Positions 8,836 through 10,541 of a stretch of 10,541 bases of DNA are shown here, in pieces. Numbering within the stretch: the first letter of the stretch is position 1; every line of letters begins with the position of its first letter. Below the pieces are notes generated by a model. That model was not told where the DNA came from. It ran no database searches and was given only the letters and a program-made list of their open reading frames with translations. Source of the DNA: Conidiobolus incongruus B7586 (taxonomy: Eukaryota > Entomophthoromycota > Entomophthoromycetes > Entomophthorales > Conidiobolaceae); contig JNEM01011886.1 in the NCBI GenBank assembly GCA_000697335.1, positions 1 through 10,541 on the forward strand, written 5' to 3'. Both the position numbers and the translations under genes were made by a program.

Positions 8836-9114
8836 TTAAGTTTCAAGAAGATCGCGAAGACGACGGACGGTACTGCGGACGGTAGCAGCAGCGGTAGTGG
8901 AGACGGTCCAAGCACCACCAGCCATAGTCTTATTACATCCCTTGCAGGACCAGATACCTACGGCGCGTCTCTTAACGGCGTCTTTACCACAGAAAGTACA
9001 GGTGTAAGTGGCGTGTTGAGTGATTTCCATCTTCTTGACTTGTTTACGGAGGGAAGCACCATAACGGGTACCGTATTTACCGACAACTCCGACCTTTTTG
9101 GTACGTTTGGCCAT
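8836..9114 (-). CDS. RPL43: 60S ribosomal protein eL43 (RPL43/RPL37A)
   Basis: This complete 92-residue protein starts [19 protein letters not shown], the family signature, and has the expected length. Four cysteines, CTFC at 39-42 and CKGC at 57-60, form the zinc-binding site that holds the protein on rRNA of the large subunit. RQVKK at 24-28 (read here as KQVKK) and the TVST...[12 protein letters not shown] end resemble yeast eL43 more than human RPL37A. The coding region has no intron, whereas the baker's yeast genes carry one near the start. GC is about 50-55%, far above the spacers and the other genes, with many C- and G-ending codons, as expected under translational selection for a very highly expressed gene. 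Start context is ACAAAATGG. An open frame on the opposite strand is a shadow of this codon usage. Confidence 0.98.
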   Translation of the reverse strand: MAKRTKKVGVVGKYGTRYGASLRKQVKKMEITQHATYTCTFCGKDAVKRRAVGIWSCKGCNKTMAGGAWTVSTTAAATVRSTVRRLRDLLET

Positions 9115-9674
9115 TTTGTATTGATTTTAGGAAAAATCAGGAGAGAGCTTCAGCATCAACATTCAATATTTAGATTAATTCTTTAATTGTCAAATTTTAA
9201 ATTGTGGGATTAATACATTTCGAATTTTTATCCTTTGATCAAAAACAATATATGGGATAAAAAATATTAATTTGCATTTCAAAATCTATTTTGTTCTCTT
9301 ATTTTTATAATATACACACATTGTATATAATTAATTTATTTAATATAATTTAATTCAAAATATTCTATTTACTAATATACATCCTATTTTGAAATATTTA
9401 ATAATATTAAAATTAATTTTGAAAACTAAATGTTAAAATTATTAACATATTTGACTTTACCACTCTTATAATTGGTAAATATTAGATTTTAATTTTCTTA
9501 AGCACAATTATCAACTTGAAGATTGAATAAAATAATAATTTATTATTTTTTTTAAGATATTTATTATGAGACTATTTATAATTATTAATTTAATGTCTTA
9601 TAATAATATTATATCTGAACAATAAGATTTATTATTTCAGATTATTTGATGATAATCAATTTTAATACACTGAA

Positions 9675-9699
9675 ACACATACACACACATATATATATT
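9675..9699. repeat. (AC)n(AT)n compound microsatellite
   Basis: A run of AC dinucleotides, interrupted by one T at 9680, passes directly into AT dinucleotides up to about 9699. It is an ordinary simple repeat in a gene-free spacer. Confidence 0.85.
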
Positions 9700-10123
9700 A
9701 ATTAAATATCTATTTGATAAATATACATACATATGAAGAACTTTATAGCTTGGATTGCTTTGGTCTGATCAATTCCATAATAAAATTTGCTGAATAGTTA
9801 TTACTATATCATTAAATTACATAATGTTGAATATTATAATTGTCATAGAGAAATATAAAAATCAAAACTAGAGATTTTGAAAATTACATCTAAGTTTTCT
9901 TTTTCAAATCAATTCTCATTTAAATTACATTGAATTGGTAGTTTGAATAAGAAATATAAACCATATTATACTTATTCTAAAATCAAATTTATTACATTTT
10001 TTATTCAACCTCTTTAATCAATAATATATAATTTGTGGTATTGATCAAATAAAACTGGTTATAAAATTTAAAATAAGTATTAAAGTATTTATTTTATAAT
10101 CTATATATTTAAGAGTGTATAAG

Positions 10124-10129
10124 TTTATT
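10124..10129 (-). terminator. Polyadenylation signal AATAAA of the MATE gene
   Basis: A perfect AATAAA on the minus strand lies about 33 bases beyond the MATE stop codon, a good position for 3' end processing. It could be chance in AT-rich sequence. Confidence 0.5.
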
Positions 10130-10161
10130 AAACATTTAATAATGTTAATATGTCTGATTAA

Positions 10162-10541
10162 TTACATAGAACTTTGATTTTCAGAATTTAATCTAATTTT
10201 ACAATGTTGAATAACTTCATCCCAATTAGATTTGATAACAGCGAAAACTAAGCAGATACTTGTAAGGACTAAGGTAACAATGATACCAGAGTAAAGTCCA
10301 GCTAATCCCATTTCAAAATGGAATGCTAGATAAAAACCAAGAGGGATGGAAATGAGATAATAGCCGATTGCATTAATTATAGCCCCAACGTGATGTCTTC
10401 CTTGACCTCGCAAAACTCCGCCTGCTACAGTTGATAAGCCATCAAAAATTTGATAACATGCAGCGTATGGTAAAAGAGATGCAGCCATATCAATTACATC
10501 AGGATCATTAGTAAATCTACTAACCAAAAATCGACGGAATA
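10162..10541 (-). CDS. MATE-family multidrug/toxin antiporter, C-terminal part
   Basis: The frame is open from the right edge to TAA at 10164-10162 and gives the last 125 or so residues; the start lies outside the window. The motif LSTVAGGVLRGQGRHHVGA is a MATE hallmark (usually GVLRGxGRQxxGA). Three hydrophobic segments follow in order: one ending in that motif, one with IINAIGYYLISIPLGFYLAF, and one with GLYSGIIVTLVLTSICLVFAV, fitting the last helices of a 12-helix protein. A short hydrophilic tail ends in SENQSSM. MATE proteins export organic cations, drugs or metabolites in exchange for protons or sodium, in the plasma or vacuolar membrane. The substrate cannot be told from this piece. 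The apparent Met before VSRFTND is not a start, because FRRFL continues the frame upstream. Confidence 0.93.
   Translation of the reverse strand, partial: FRRFLVSRFTNDPDVIDMAASLLPYAACYQIFDGLSTVAGGVLRGQGRHHVGAIINAIGYYLISIPLGFYLAFHFEMGLAGLYSGIIVTLVLTSICLVFAVIKSNWDEVIQHCKIRLNSENQSSM

Larger units (their letters stand above)
9115..10161. other. Spacer between eL43 and MATE genes
   Basis: No gene is recognisable here. The right-hand side next to 9114 should carry the eL43 promoter and 5' UTR; the minus strand there is CT-rich for about 30 bases (9138-9155 region) before the start. A ten-base palindrome TTTGATCAAA lies at 9234-9243. An (AC)n(AT)n microsatellite is at 9675-9699, and the left part ends in the MATE 3' UTR. 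Confidence 0.55.

Noticed and set aside
8737-9186. Plus-strand open frame of 149 codons opposite the eL43 gene
   Set aside because: It is the antisense shadow of the C/G-ending codons of eL43. Its Ser/Thr/Gly-rich sequence matches no family, and it extends into the AT-rich promoter.

Overview
The window is eukaryotic nuclear DNA with very AT-rich spacers (roughly 5-20% GC in the lines I counted). It most likely comes from a fungus outside the Dikarya, with low confidence below kingdom level. Short spliceosomal introns (53-55 nt, GT...AG), A-rich start contexts and AATAAA signals show a eukaryote. The ribosomal protein eL43 resembles fungal sequences more than animal ones (RQVKK in the N-terminal part, TVST...[12 protein letters not shown] at the C-terminus), and the MATE transporter has a fungal look. 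The small GTPase is a Ral-type protein, which is not expected in the well-studied ascomycete and basidiomycete yeasts. Together these suggest an early-diverging fungus; a non-fungal opisthokont is not excluded. All names come from remembered family sequences, because no search was possible.

Layout, with everything recognisable on the minus strand. 1-557: extremely AT-rich, no gene seen. About 558-1985: one decayed Mos1/mariner-type DNA transposon whose transposase remnant (811-1876) has stops, at least two frame changes and none of its three catalytic aspartates. 2056-4299: a broken ubiquitin-specific protease gene of the USP4/USP15/Ubp12 type, catalytic Cys and His present but four frame breaks and one in-frame stop. 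4300-5593: spacer, with a CU-rich 3' flank next to the GTPase gene. 5594-6298: an intact three-exon Ral-like GTPase of 198 residues. 6299-8835: long spacer with a small GC-richer patch carrying two inverted repeats. 8836-9114: an intact single-exon gene for ribosomal protein eL43 (RPL43/RPL37A). 9115-10161: spacer with an (AC)n(AT)n microsatellite. 10162-10541: the 3' end of a MATE-family transporter gene that runs off the right edge.

The genes do not form a pathway. They are separate transcription units: a GTPase for signalling or exocytosis, a ribosomal protein and a membrane antiporter, beside two decaying loci. I found no convincing new biological system. The points most worth a second look are the shared polarity of three of the four protease frame breaks (read error versus real decay), the C-to-T-like decay of the mariner copy, and the Ral-type GTPase in a probably fungal genome.
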